A stretch of DNA of 64,000 nt from Woeseia sp034521225 (GTDB lineage: Bacteria; Pseudomonadota; Gammaproteobacteria; Steroidobacterales; Woeseiaceae): contig JAXHMR010000033.1 in NCBI GenBank assembly GCA_034521225.1, positions 264,827 to 328,826 on the forward strand, read 5' to 3'. Numbering within the stretch: position 1 is the first letter of the stretch; every line of letters begins with the position of its first letter. Positions 1 to 8,832 of the stretch are shown here, in pieces. The notes under the pieces were generated by a model. It worked only from the letters and a program-made list of their open reading frames with translations, was not told the DNA's origin and made no database searches. The position numbers were made by a program, and so were the translations under genes.

Positions 1-764
1 GCACCGGCGTCGGCGATGACCATGACCTCGGACGGCCCGGCCGGCAGGTCAATTGCCGCGCCGCCCGGATCGTTGGCTACGGTCGCCTTTGCCGCCGTGA
101 CGAATGCGTTGCCGGGGCCGAATATCTTGTCGACAGCGTTTATGCTTTTCGTCCCGTAGGCGAGCGCCGCGATCGCCTGCGCGCCGCCAACCTTGAAGAC
201 TTCGTCGATCCCGCCGCGACGGGCCGCCGCAAGTACGGCAGGGTCGGCCGTGCCATCCCGGCGGGGCGGTGTGCAAAGTACACGCCGGGGACAACCGGCG
301 ATTGCCGCCGGAATGGTCAGCATTATGGCGGCGGAGGGCAACGGCGCGCTGCCGGCCGGCACATAGAGGCCGACGGCATCGATCGGCCGCGACACGCGCT
401 CGCAGACCACGCCGGGCATGGTTTCGACGCGAATGTCGGGCACTGCCTGCGCTTCGTGAAAGCGCCGTACATTGCGGATGGCGACTTCGATAGCGTTGAT
501 CGCCGTCGTACTGAGTGCCTTTTCTGCTGCATCAAACTCGTCGTTACCGACACGCAGCGATGTCAGGCGCACGCGATCAAATTGCTCGGTCAGGTCGAGG
601 AGTGCGTCGTCTCCCCGTTCCCGTACCTGGCGGAGGATACGGTTTACGGCGTCGCGGATCGTGTTGTCCTGTTGCACGGCCGGCCGCGCAAGGAGGCGGG
701 CACGTTCACCGTCGTCAGTCATGCGCCATTGCACGATGCGGGTATCTGCCAGCGCTGTGTTCAT
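1..764 (-). CDS. hisD: Histidinol dehydrogenase, 3' end cut off by window edge
   Basis: HisD oxidises L-histidinol to L-histidine in two NAD-dependent steps, the last reactions of histidine synthesis. About 254 N-terminal codons are present in one open frame, and the C-terminal part lies beyond base 1. Visible family blocks are GGAQAIAALAYG, then DKIFGPGNAFVTAAK, then AGPSEVMVIAD at the truncated end. The start ATG overlaps the hisG stop (ATGA at 761-764), which implies translational coupling within a hisG-hisD operon. No frameshift is seen. Confidence 0.95.
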   Translation of the reverse strand, partial: MNTALADTRIVQWRMTDDGERARLLARPAVQQDNTIRDAVNRILRQVRERGDDALLDLTEQFDRVRLTSLRVGNDEFDAAEKALSTTAINAIEVAIRNVRRFHEAQAVPDIRVETMPGVVCERVSRPIDAVGLYVPAGSAPLPSAAIMLTIPAAIAGCPRRVLCTPPRRDGTADPAVLAAARRGGIDEVFKVGGAQAIAALAYGTKSINAVDKIFGPGNAFVTAAKATVANDPGGAAIDLPAGPSEVMVIADAG

Positions 765-1657
765 GCCAGCATCTTCTCCACCGGCAGCACCAGCAACGCG
801 CTGGCGCCAGCAGCTTTCAGGTTCTCCAGCGTTTCCCAGAATACGGTTTCGCGGCAGACTGCGTGCACGGCCACCCTGTCACCATCCAGTGGTATGACCG
901 TCGGCGATTCGGAGCCGGGCAGCAGCGTCGTAATGCGCTCCAGGGCCGAGCGCGGTGCGTGCAGCATGATGTACTTGCTTTCCCGCACCTGCAGCACGCC
1001 ATCGAGCCTCTGCAGCAGTTTGTCGACCCATGCCTGTTTATCGTCACCAAGCTTTGCACGCGTCTGGATGATAACTGCTTCACTGTCCGCAACTGTCATG
1101 ACTTCACGCAGTTGGTTCGCGGCGAGCGTGGAGCCGGTGGATACCAGGTCGCAGATGAAGTCCGCTTTACCGAGGCGCGGCGCGATCTCCACTGCCCCCG
1201 AGAAGTAGACGATGTCGGCATCGAGGTCGTTCTCTTCAAGAAAATGTTTTAGCGTTTCGGTGTAACTCGTTGCGATACGTGCGCCACGCAATGATTCGTG
1301 GCCGTTGAATGCCGCGTCTTCGGGCGCCGCGATCGACAGGCGGCAATGGCCGAAGTCGAGTTCAAAGACCTGGTCGTACAAGGCTTCTTTTCCCGCATGC
1401 AGCAGGCCGAACCGCTTTTCGGCAACGACATTGAGGCCGACGATACCGAGATCGCAGACATCGTCGCTGACCAGGCCTGGAATGTCGTCGTCCCGGACGA
1501 GGAGCAGGTCGATGGGCATGTTCTCGCCGAAGCAGAACAACTGGTCCTTGCTCTGTGTGAATTTCAGGCCGCAGCGTTCGAGCAGATCGAGCGAGTGATC
1601 TGTAAGGCGGCCGGACTTTTGCACCGCAATTTTAATGCGCTGCTGCTGGGTTTCCAT
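761..1657 (-). CDS. hisG: ATP phosphoribosyltransferase, long form
   Basis: Catalyses the first committed step of histidine synthesis, joining ATP and PRPP to give phosphoribosyl-ATP. At 298 residues it has the length of the self-sufficient long form (about 299 in E. coli), which carries a C-terminal ACT-like domain for histidine feedback inhibition and needs no HisZ. The N-terminal block IAVQKSGRL, ENMPIDLLLVRDDDIPGLV near residues 45-63 and the PRPP-binding loop DLVSTGSTLAANQLREV near 170-186 are clear. It lies directly downstream of the TrpR-like regulator and overlaps hisD by four bases. Confidence 0.97.
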   Translation of the reverse strand: METQQQRIKIAVQKSGRLTDHSLDLLERCGLKFTQSKDQLFCFGENMPIDLLLVRDDDIPGLVSDDVCDLGIVGLNVVAEKRFGLLHAGKEALYDQVFELDFGHCRLSIAAPEDAAFNGHESLRGARIATSYTETLKHFLEENDLDADIVYFSGAVEIAPRLGKADFICDLVSTGSTLAANQLREVMTVADSEAVIIQTRAKLGDDKQAWVDKLLQRLDGVLQVRESKYIMLHAPRSALERITTLLPGSESPTVIPLDGDRVAVHAVCRETVFWETLENLKAAGASALLVLPVEKMLA

Positions 1658-1669
1658 GGGAAGTTCCTG

Positions 1670-2005
1670 TCAGTTTGCGCGTGACGTGCGTGAGTGGCGC
1701 GGGCGGGTGGTCCGTTCTATGGCGGTCCGGTAGCCGCCGAACCCGTCACTTAAGAATCGGGCGACGCGGCCTATGGTCGTGACGCTGACGCCGGTCAGGT
1801 CGTGTATGCGCCGGTAGGGCAGGCCGTCCTGCAGAAGTGCCACGACCTGCCAGCGGTCGACCAGCGCCTGGAGTTCCGCCGGCGTGCACAGGTCCTTCAG
1901 GAAGTTCCGGCACTCATCAACGGAACGCAGCGAATTGATCGCGGCGAACAGCGAGTCTTCGCCACGTTTGCGGTGGTTTTCCGATTGCTGGCGGTTGGGT
2001 TTCAC
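1670..2005 (-). CDS. TrpR/YerC-family transcriptional repressor of the his operon
   Basis: A 111-residue all-helical protein of the TrpR/YerC superfamily. The region CTPAELQALVDRWQVVALL followed by a helix-turn-helix around residues 60-88 (GLPYRRIHDLTGVSVTTIG) is typical of the family. It is the first gene before hisG, 12 bases away, and a perfect inverted repeat sits immediately upstream. I infer that it represses itself and hisGD in response to histidine; related TrpR-family regulators of histidine genes have been proposed in Xanthomonadales under the name HisR. The basic C-terminal tail is probably disordered. The ligand is inferred, not shown. Confidence 0.85.
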   Translation of the reverse strand: MKPNRQQSENHRKRGEDSLFAAINSLRSVDECRNFLKDLCTPAELQALVDRWQVVALLQDGLPYRRIHDLTGVSVTTIGRVARFLSDGFGGYRTAIERTTRPRHSRTSRAN

Positions 2006-2028
2006 GGCGGTTGGGGCTTCGTAGATCT

Positions 2029-2062
2029 GTATTAATGTAGTAGTACGTTAATACATTAATAC
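2029..2062. promoter_or_regulatory. Candidate operator: perfect 11-bp inverted repeat
   Basis: GTATTAATGTA at 2029-2039 is repeated exactly inverted as TACATTAATAC at 2052-2062 with a 12-base centre, which itself contains GTAC and GTTAATAC sub-motifs. It lies 24 bases upstream of the repressor start, where a promoter is expected, in a locally AT-rich patch of otherwise GC-rich DNA. The E. coli TrpR operator likewise combines GTAC and TTAA elements. Most likely this is the binding site of the adjacent regulator. Confidence 0.7.
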
Positions 2063-2179
2063 GCTGAAGGCAAGACCGGATTTCGACGCAGGCGCCCGAA
2101 ATTGGTTGCAGCTGACATGAAAAAAATCCTGTCGCGGGTGCTTGACCCGCGCGGCGCGTCCGCTCTAGACTGCTTCCAA

Positions 2180-2293
2180 CTCATCGAGACCGGCTGAGGG
2201 AAAGGCCCAAAGACGCCGGGGCAACCTCCGGGACTAACCATCCTGAAAAGGTGCCAACTCCTGCCACGCAATTCATTGCGTGCGAGAGATGAG
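2180..2293 (+). ncRNA. SAM-I (S-box) riboswitch aptamer
   Basis: The P1 stem pairs CTCATC (2180-2185) with GATGAG (2288-2293). Inside are the S-box core strings GAGGGA, AGGCCC, GGGGCAACC, GGTGCCAACTCC and GAGAGATGAG in canonical order, and a strong P4 hairpin (CACGCAAT/ATTGCGTG around 2265-2282). It precedes metB-metX, fitting repression of methionine synthesis by S-adenosylmethionine. SAM-IV is a structural relative that I cannot fully exclude. Confidence 0.88.
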
Positions 2294-2354
2294 GGTCAGT
2301 GCAACGCGAGCACGATAGTCCGGGTTCGCGCAGGGCATGACACCCTTCCTTGCG

Positions 2355-2420
2355 GTTTCCGCGGGGGTTCCGATGAGAAAACGCGACTTTGGTCGCAGCA
2401 TTGGAAGCTACCGCGGAGAC
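2355..2420 (+). promoter_or_regulatory. Riboswitch expression platform that can hide the metB ribosome site
   Basis: GTTTCCGCGG at 2355-2364 can pair over ten bases (one G-U) with CCGCGGAGAC at 2411-2420, which contains the Shine-Dalgarno GGAGA six bases before the metB ATG. The same anti-Shine-Dalgarno strand can instead fold into a local hairpin with TTGCGG just upstream (2350-2355), exposing the ribosome site. No U-tract follows any hairpin here, so control is probably translational. Confidence 0.6.
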
Positions 2421-2425
2421 ACGAC

Positions 2426-3626
2426 ATGAGTTCCAGAGTTCACCCGGCCACGCAGGCAGTGCGTGCTGCATTGGAAAGCGATGCGCAGCACGGCGCCGTT
2501 GTGCCGCCGCTCCATTTATCGTCGAACTTCACGTTTGCCGGTTTCGGCGAAAAGCGCCAGTACGACTACACGCGCAGCGGTAATCCGACACGCGATGCGC
2601 TGGCTGATGCGCTTACCCAACTCGAAAGCGGCGCCGGCGCGGTGGTGACGTCGTCCGGCATGGCCTCGCTGACACTTCTGGTGCAGTTGTTGAACCCGGG
2701 CGACCTGCTGGTCGCACCCCACGACTGCTACGGCGGCAGTTACCGGCTGTTCCGCAATCTTGCGAATCGCGGCCAGTTTGACGTCGCGTTTGTTGACCAG
2801 ACCGATCCGGATGCAATATCGGCTGCCTGCGCCCGCGGCCCCAAACTGATACTCGTTGAAACGCCGTCCAACCCGCTGCTGCGTATCGCCGATATCTGCG
2901 ACATGGCGCGGCGGGCGAAAGCCTGTGGCGCGCTGCTGGCGGTCGACAATACGTTTTTGTCGCCAGTGTTGCAGAATCCGCTGACACTCGGCGCCGACAT
3001 CGTCCTTCATTCGACAACGAAATACCTGAACGGGCACAGCGACGTAGTCGGTGGCGCGGTTGTTTCCGGCACCGCGGAATTGGCGGAAACGTTTGCATGG
3101 TGGGCCAACTGCCTCGGCATCACCGGTGCGCCGTTCGACAGTTACCTGACCTTGCGCGGTGTTCGCACATTGCATACGCGGATGCGGCAGCATGAGGAGA
3201 GTGCCCGCAAGCTCGCGACTGCCCTCGAGCGTCATCCGGCCGTTGACCACGATTTACTATCCCGGACTCAAGGAACATCCGCAGCACGATCTCGCATGCC
3301 GCCAGCAGCTAGGCTTCGGCGGCATGCTGAGTTTCGATATCGCCGGCGGCGCCGCCGAAGTACGGGGATTTGTCGAAGGCCTGAAGTACTTCTCGCTGGC
3401 GGAATCGCTCGGTGGCGTTGAAAGCCTGGTCTGTCACCCGGCATCGATGACGCACTCCGCCGTCGATCCCGCGGCCCTGGCAAGGGCCGGTATCGGCGCG
3501 AACCTGGTACGTTTGTCCGTTGGGCTGGAGGACGGCGATGATTTGCTGGCCGACGTGCTCGAAGCGCTGGAACGGGCGCAGCGGGCCGGCCGTGTGCGGT
3601 CCGTGGCGGCAGCCGTTGGCGCATGA
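2426..3626 (+). CDS. metB: Cystathionine gamma-synthase / Cys-Met metabolism PLP enzyme (one frameshift)
   Basis: PLP enzyme joining an acylated homoserine with cysteine (or sulfide) in methionine synthesis. The frame runs from the ATG at 2426, behind GGAGA, to about 3245, then continues one frame over to 3626. The N-terminal YDYTRSGNPTR (residues 46-56), the PLP lysine in HSTTKYLNGHSDVVGG (Lys199) and the C-terminal ESLGGVESLVCHPASMTHS are all present. Removing one C from the GACCACG near 3243-3249 restores VDTIYYPGLKEHP, so a one-base insertion is likely. The stop overlaps the metX start (ATGA). O-acetyl- or O-succinylhomoserine specificity cannot be read from the sequence. Confidence 0.9.
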
Positions 3627-4777
3627 GCGGCGCAAACCAGGTGGCAGTCACGAATGATGACCAGGCGCCCGCGTCGTGCCTCGAACAGGTTTCGTCAGAG
3701 ACGCAGTACCTTCGTGCCAGCGACGGCTTGCGACTCGAAAGCGGGGATTTTCTTGCCGATCCCGTCATTGCGTACCGGACATGGGGCGACATTGCGAACG
3801 CAGGCAAACGCGCGGTTCTGATCTGCCATGCGTTGACGGCGTCAGCCGATGCGGACCGCTGGTGGCCGGACATGATCGGTCCGGGTGCCGTATTCGACCC
3901 GGAACACGATTTCATTATTTGCAGCAATATACTCGGCAGTTGTTATGGCACGACCGGGCCGGCTTCACGCCGTACGTCAGCGGGCGATCGCTGGCGTGCC
4001 GGTTTTCCGCGCATCTCCGTGCGCGACATGGTCAATCTGCAACGGCTGCTGATTGACGAACTGGGCATCCGCAGGCTTGACCTGGTGACGGGGCCATCGC
4101 TCGGCGGCATGCAGGCGCTGGAATGGGCGGCGAGTTATCCGGAGCGGGTCCGGACGATAGCCCCTATCGGTGTCGGCGGGCGCCATTCCGCGTGGTGTAT
4201 AGCTATTAGCGAGGCGCAGCGTGCGGCGATCTATGCAGACGCTGACTGGAACGACGGCTACTACACAGATGAATGCCCGCCGCGGCGCGGCCTTGCCGCG
4301 GCGCGCATGATGGCCGTCTGCACGTATCGCAGCTGGCGGGGTTTCCAGCAGCGATTTGCCCGCGATGGGACCGATGACGATGCGTTCCAGATGGAATCGT
4401 ACCTGCGCTACCAGGGCGAAAAATTTCATCAGCGCTTCGATGCCAATTGCTACGTGCGGCTGACCCAGGCCATGAATGACTTCGATATCGCCCGGGGCCG
4501 CGGCGAGTACTTCGACATCCTGGAAAGCATCGGGCAACCGGCGCTGGTGGTATCGGTGAGTTCCGACGTTCTCTATCCGCCGTTTGAGCAGGCGTTGCTC
4601 GCAAAGCACTTGCCGAATTCGCAATACCGTACGTTGCAGACGGACGACGGGCACGATGGCTTCCTGATCAAGACCGGGCCATTGTCCGCACTGCTGTCTG
4701 CCTTTCGCCGAACGGCGGCAATCCCCGGGCAGACGCCTGCGCGGGCAGGAGAGCCGCTGACTGCAGTTGCTGAATAA
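3623..4777 (+). CDS. metX: Homoserine O-acyltransferase, MetX family
   Basis: Alpha/beta-hydrolase enzyme that activates homoserine with an acyl group from acetyl- or succinyl-CoA for the neighbouring MetB. In 384 residues the nucleophile elbow TGPSLGGMQALEW places the catalytic Ser near 159; Asp in SSDVLYP and His in DDGHDGFL complete the triad near the C-terminus. Substrate motifs ICHALTASADADRWW and SNILGSCYGTTGP are typical. It is translationally coupled to metB and shares its riboswitch. Its last 110 bases run antisense into leuB, and the C-terminal 30 or so residues look like an unconserved extension. Confidence 0.92.
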   Translation: MSGANQVAVTNDDQAPASCLEQVSSETQYLRASDGLRLESGDFLADPVIAYRTWGDIANAGKRAVLICHALTASADADRWWPDMIGPGAVFDPEHDFIICSNILGSCYGTTGPASRRTSAGDRWRAGFPRISVRDMVNLQRLLIDELGIRRLDLVTGPSLGGMQALEWAASYPERVRTIAPIGVGGRHSAWCIAISEAQRAAIYADADWNDGYYTDECPPRRGLAAARMMAVCTYRSWRGFQQRFARDGTDDDAFQMESYLRYQGEKFHQRFDANCYVRLTQAMNDFDIARGRGEYFDILESIGQPALVVSVSSDVLYPPFEQALLAKHLPNSQYRTLQTDDGHDGFLIKTGPLSALLSAFRRTAAIPGQTPARAGEPLTAVAE

Positions 4778-5819
4778 TCGCGTCCGTCATCTGGGCAGTT
4801 GTAAGTACCGGGTCACTGCCGGTTGCAATATCGGCCGTGCGCGCGCCGGCAGCGATAACCTTGCGCAGCGCAGCCTCAACGGCCCTGGCTTCATCTTCGA
4901 GACGAAGGCTGTGACGTAACAGCAGTGCAACACTTGCAATCATGCCGCATGGATTGGCGACGCCCTTGCCGGCAATATCCGGCGCCGAACCATGTATCGG
5001 TTCGTACAGGCCCCGGTCGGTTGCGCCGATGGAGGCAGACGGTAGCATGCCGAGTGACCCGGCCAGCATCGAGGCCTCGTCGGTCAGGATGTCGCCGAAC
5101 ATGTTCTCGGTCACGATGACATCAAAGCTCGCAGGGCGGTTCAAGAGATGCATCGCCGCGGCGTCGACCAGCATGTGTTCAAGGGTGATGTCGGTGAACT
5201 CGGTCGCGATCAGCGTCGTTGCAACATCGCGCCAGAGCCGGGACGTTTCCATGACGTTTGCTTTGTCAACCGAACAAAGCATGCCCTTGCGCCGGCGTGC
5301 AATTTCAGCGGCGACGCGCACGATGCGTTCAACTTCATGACGCTCATATACGCAAAGGTCGCTGGCTGATGTCTCGTCGCGTGTCTTGGCGCCAAAATAG
5401 ATGCCGCCGGTGAGTTCACGCACAACAACAAAGTCGACATGCTGCAGGCGATCCGCCTTGATTGGAGAAGCACCGGCCAGTTCCGGGTATATCTGGATGG
5501 GGCGCAGGTTGGCGAACACCTCGAGCTCGGCACGAATGCCCAGCAGGCCCTGCTCGGGCCTGACGGAAGCATTGGGATCTGCCCATTGCGGTCCGCCGAC
5601 AGCGCCCAGCAGGACCGCCGTGCTTTCGCGGCAGCTGGCGACTGTGTCCGGCGGCAGCGGATTGCCTATCGCATCGATCGCAGCACCGCCGATCAGCTGC
5701 TCGGAAAACTCAAAGTGGTGACTGCGTGTGTCGGCGATGCATTCGAGCACGCGGCGGCCGGCACGTGCAACCTCAGGTCCGATACCGTCGCCGGCCAGCA
5801 CTGTTATCAGGGCGTCCAG
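4668..5819 (-). CDS. leuB: 3-isopropylmalate dehydrogenase, probable CTG start
   Basis: NAD-dependent oxidative decarboxylation of 3-isopropylmalate, third step of leucine synthesis. It shows VLAGDGIGPEV at the N-terminus, the substrate region FANLRPIQIYPEL and the family signature GSAPDIAGKGVANPCGM. No ATG, GTG or TTG lies between the leuD coding region and the conserved N-terminus except a GTG 26 bases from the ribosome site. A CTG at 5817-5819 sits eight bases after GAGGAG, giving LDALITVLAGDG, so I choose it. The last gene of the ilvC-leuB operon. The C-terminus is about 25 residues longer than usual and overlaps metX. Confidence 0.93.
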   Translation of the reverse strand: MDALITVLAGDGIGPEVARAGRRVLECIADTRSHHFEFSEQLIGGAAIDAIGNPLPPDTVASCRESTAVLLGAVGGPQWADPNASVRPEQGLLGIRAELEVFANLRPIQIYPELAGASPIKADRLQHVDFVVVRELTGGIYFGAKTRDETSASDLCVYERHEVERIVRVAAEIARRRKGMLCSVDKANVMETSRLWRDVATTLIATEFTDITLEHMLVDAAAMHLLNRPASFDVIVTENMFGDILTDEASMLAGSLGMLPSASIGATDRGLYEPIHGSAPDIAGKGVANPCGMIASVALLLRHSLRLEDEARAVEAALRKVIAAGARTADIATGSDPVLTTAQMTDAIIQQLQSAALLPAQASARGLPPFGERQTAVRTMARS

Positions 5820-6391
5820 GGTCTGTTCTCCTCGAATTGTTGAATGGCGTCCTCGTGCTGCCGCAAGTAGCCGAGTTGGTCGACACCCTGCTGCAGGCAC
5901 AGGCGTGAAAATGCGTCGATCGGGTACTCGTACGCGCGCCCATCGGGCAGCGTCAGTGTTGAAGTCGCAATATCAAGCGTAACTTCGGCGCCCTCATTTT
6001 CAGTCAACCAGTGCAGCGCCTCATCGTCTACGACGACCGGCAGCAAGCCGTTCTTCAGCGCGTTGCTGCGGAATATGTCCGCAATTCCGCTGCTGACGAC
6101 AGCACGGAATCCATAGTCGAGCAGGGCCCATGGCGCATGTTCGCGCGATGAGCCGCAGCCAAAGTTGTGGCCTGCCACGAGAATTTCACAGCCGGCGGAG
6201 TCCGGCCGGTTCAACGCGAACTCCCGGTTCTCGCTGCCGTCCGGTGCATAGCGCCAGTCGGCAAACAGGCTCTTGCCCAAACCGTCACGCGTCGTTGTTG
6301 TCAGGAATCGCGCGGGGATGATCTGGTCGGTGTCGATGTCGCTGACGGGCAGGACAACGGTACGCGACACTATTTTCGTTACGGGTTCCAC
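5807..6391 (-). CDS. leuD: 3-isopropylmalate dehydratase small subunit
   Basis: The small swivelling subunit of isopropylmalate isomerase, partner of LeuC. 194 residues, close to the usual 200. Conserved blocks are SDIDTDQIIPARFL near the N-terminus and AGHNFGCGSSREHAPWAL near residues 72-90. It starts two bases from the leuC stop and its stop overlaps the proposed leuB start region, so leuC-leuD-leuB form a tightly coupled unit. Confidence 0.96.
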   Translation of the reverse strand: MEPVTKIVSRTVVLPVSDIDTDQIIPARFLTTTTRDGLGKSLFADWRYAPDGSENREFALNRPDSAGCEILVAGHNFGCGSSREHAPWALLDYGFRAVVSSGIADIFRSNALKNGLLPVVVDDEALHWLTENEGAEVTLDIATSTLTLPDGRAYEYPIDAFSRLCLQQGVDQLGYLRQHEDAIQQFEENRPWTP

Positions 6392-6393
6392 GA

Positions 6394-7800
6394 TCAGAGG
6401 TACTGCCGCGGGTCGGCGACGTGGCCACTGATGGCGGACGCCGCCGCTGTCATCGGGCTGGCGAGTATGGTGCGTGAGCCCTTGCCCTGGCGCCCTTCAA
6501 AATTGCGATTGCTGGTGCTGACGCTCAGCTGCCCGGCCGGCACGGTATCGCCGTTCATGCCGAGACACATCGAGCAGCCGGATTCACGCCATTCGGCGCC
6601 TGCGGCCAGGAACACGGTGTCGAGGCCCAGTGCTTCGGCCTCCCGCTTGACCTGTTGCGAGCCCGGGACGACCAGCATGCGTACGCCATCGGCAATGCGG
6701 TGGCCGCGCAACACGTCGGCCGCCTGGGACAGATCGGAGAGGCGTGAGTTGGTGCAGCTGCCAAGAAAGACGACGTCGACGCGGGCGTCGCTGATCGGTT
6801 TGCCCGGTGCGAGCTGCATGTAATCCAGTGCCTTGCGGAAGCCGGCGTTGCCGGCGTCCGGTATCGCGTCGCCGACCGCGACAACCATACCGGGATTGGT
6901 GCCAAAGGTGACCATTGGCCGCAATTCGTCGGCGCGAATGGTCACGGTCTTGTCAAATTGTGCGTCCGCATCGCCCGGCAATGTCCGCCAGCGCTTCACA
7001 GCGGCATTCCACCCGGCACCCGACGGCGCGAGCGGGCGCCCGTGCAGGTACTCGAATGTCATGTCATCGGGCGCGATCATGCCGGCACGGGCGCCGGCTT
7101 CGATCGACATATTGCAGATCGTCATGCGGGCCTCCATGTCCATCGACGTAATCGCCCGGCCCCGGTATTCAATGACGTGCCCGGTCCCGCCACCGACGCC
7201 GATCTTGCCGATCGTTGCGAGGATGACATCCTTTGCGCTGACGCCGGGCGGCAGCCGGCCTTCAACTTCGATTGCAAGGGTCTTTGCCTTCCGTTGCAGC
7301 AGGCACTGTGTTGCCAGCACGTGGCCGACTTCCGTGGTGCCGATCCCAAAGGCGAGGGCGCCGAAAGCGCCATGCGTGCTCGTATGGCTATCGCCGCAGA
7401 CGATGGTCTTTCCGGGCTGTGTCGCGCCGAGTTCCGGCCCTATGACATGCACGATGCCGCGGTGCTCGCTGTCGAAACCATGCAGCGTCAGGCCAAACTC
7501 CCGGCAGTTGGACTCCATTTGCGCAACTTGCCGTGCCGCGCCATCGCCGACGACCGGGATATTGCGCAACGCGCTGACGGGCGTTGTCGGCGTCGAATGA
7601 TCCAGTGTGCCGAGCGTCAGGTCCGGGCGCCGGACCGGCAGTCCGAGACTCCTGAGGACCGAGAACGCCTGCGGCGTCGTCACCTCGTGAATCAGGTGCA
7701 GGTCAATATACAGGATGGCCGGCGCATCACCGGTCTCGAGTGTGACGAGATGGTCCGACCATACTTTTTCGTACAGCGTGCGAGGGGTGCCGTTGCCCAT
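6394..7800 (-). CDS. leuC: 3-isopropylmalate dehydratase large subunit
   Basis: Aconitase-family subunit carrying a 4Fe-4S cluster that isomerises 2- to 3-isopropylmalate. 468 residues, normal for bacterial LeuC. TLYEKVWSDHLV at the start, CGDSHTSTHGAFGALAFGIGT near 133-153, FLGSCTNSRLSDL and SGCSMCLGMNGD hold the three cluster cysteines. Twelve bases separate it from ilvE upstream. It lies in the branched-chain operon. Confidence 0.97.
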   Translation of the reverse strand: MGNGTPRTLYEKVWSDHLVTLETGDAPAILYIDLHLIHEVTTPQAFSVLRSLGLPVRRPDLTLGTLDHSTPTTPVSALRNIPVVGDGAARQVAQMESNCREFGLTLHGFDSEHRGIVHVIGPELGATQPGKTIVCGDSHTSTHGAFGALAFGIGTTEVGHVLATQCLLQRKAKTLAIEVEGRLPPGVSAKDVILATIGKIGVGGGTGHVIEYRGRAITSMDMEARMTICNMSIEAGARAGMIAPDDMTFEYLHGRPLAPSGAGWNAAVKRWRTLPGDADAQFDKTVTIRADELRPMVTFGTNPGMVVAVGDAIPDAGNAGFRKALDYMQLAPGKPISDARVDVVFLGSCTNSRLSDLSQAADVLRGHRIADGVRMLVVPGSQQVKREAEALGLDTVFLAAGAEWRESGCSMCLGMNGDTVPAGQLSVSTSNRNFEGRQGKGSRTILASPMTAAASAISGHVADPRQYL

Positions 7801-7812
7801 ACAGTCAGTGCA

Positions 7813-8772
7813 TCAGGAGGCGCTGGCTGCGGCCAGTTTCTCGCTGTCTACGGGCTCGAGCCAGCCGTACTTGTCTTCAGTAGTGCCGTTGAACAGCCCG
7901 AAAAATGCGTCCTGCAGTTTCGTCGTTACCGGGCCGCGGTGCCCGGCGCCGATTGTGATGTTGTCGACGGAGCGAATCGGCGTGATTTCCGCCGCCGTGC
8001 CGGTGAAAAACAGCTCGTCGGCCAGGTACAGGGCTTCGCGCAGAATCGACTGCTCGACAACTGTCATGCCATGTTGCGCGGCGAGCTTTATGACAGAGTC
8101 GCGCGTAATGCCCGTCAGGATGGATGCCGTCGATGGCGGCGTGATGATGCGGCCGTTCTTGATCACGAACAGATTCTCTCCGGCCCCTTCGCTGACGGTG
8201 CCGTCGGTCGACAGGGCGATGCCTTCGGCAAAGCCGAGGCGCTTGGCCTCCGTGCTGATGAGTTGGCTGGAAAGATAATTACCGCCTGCTTTCGCCAGCG
8301 CCGGCACCGTATTAGGCGCCACTCGCTGCCAGCTTGAGATGCAGACGTCCACCCCTTGCTCCAGTCCGTCGGCGCCGAGGTAGGCACCCCATTCCCAGGC
8401 CGCAATTGCAACGTCGACCGGATGGTCCGGCTTGGGCGCGAGTCCGATATCACCGTAGCCGCGCAGAGCAATAGGCCGGATGTAGGCGCCATTTTTGAGG
8501 TCGTTGGCGACAATGACCTGCTTGCAGACGTCAATAAGCTCGTCGCGCGGGTACGGAATCGGCATGCGATAAATGGCGGCTGAGTCGAAAAGTCGCTGCA
8601 TGTGATCCGTGAGCCGGAATACTTTCGGCCCGTCGGGCGTCTTGTAGACCCGAATGCCTTCAAAAACCGACGAGCCGTAGTGCAGGGCATGGGCCATGAC
8701 GTGCACACTGGCCTCCTGCCAGGGAATCATGCGGCCGTTCATCCAGATCAGCTTCGCGCCTTTGAAACTCAT
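7813..8772 (-). CDS. ilvE: Branched-chain amino acid aminotransferase
   Basis: PLP fold-type IV transaminase for the last step of Ile, Val and Leu synthesis. I choose the ATG at 8772 behind GGAG, giving MSFKGAKLIWMNG and 319 residues. HALHYGSSVFEGIRVY near residues 25-42 and the PLP-lysine region GGNYLSSQLISTEAKRLG fit class IV enzymes, followed by EGAGENLFVIKNG. Its position between leuA and leuC is unusual but functionally sensible, since it puts transamination in the same transcript as leucine synthesis. Confidence 0.95.
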   Translation of the reverse strand: MSFKGAKLIWMNGRMIPWQEASVHVMAHALHYGSSVFEGIRVYKTPDGPKVFRLTDHMQRLFDSAAIYRMPIPYPRDELIDVCKQVIVANDLKNGAYIRPIALRGYGDIGLAPKPDHPVDVAIAAWEWGAYLGADGLEQGVDVCISSWQRVAPNTVPALAKAGGNYLSSQLISTEAKRLGFAEGIALSTDGTVSEGAGENLFVIKNGRIITPPSTASILTGITRDSVIKLAAQHGMTVVEQSILREALYLADELFFTGTAAEITPIRSVDNITIGAGHRGPVTTKLQDAFFGLFNGTTEDKYGWLEPVDSEKLAAASAS

Positions 8773-8832
8773 ACTTGTCTCCGGGCGAAAGATTCGCCTG
8801 TGCACGGGCCGCGTAGCTTACCAACTACAGCG

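Noticed and set aside
6958..8337. 459-codon plus-strand open frame
   Set aside because: Antisense to the well-conserved leuC and ilvE; it exists because of GC-biased third positions and has no recognisable domain.
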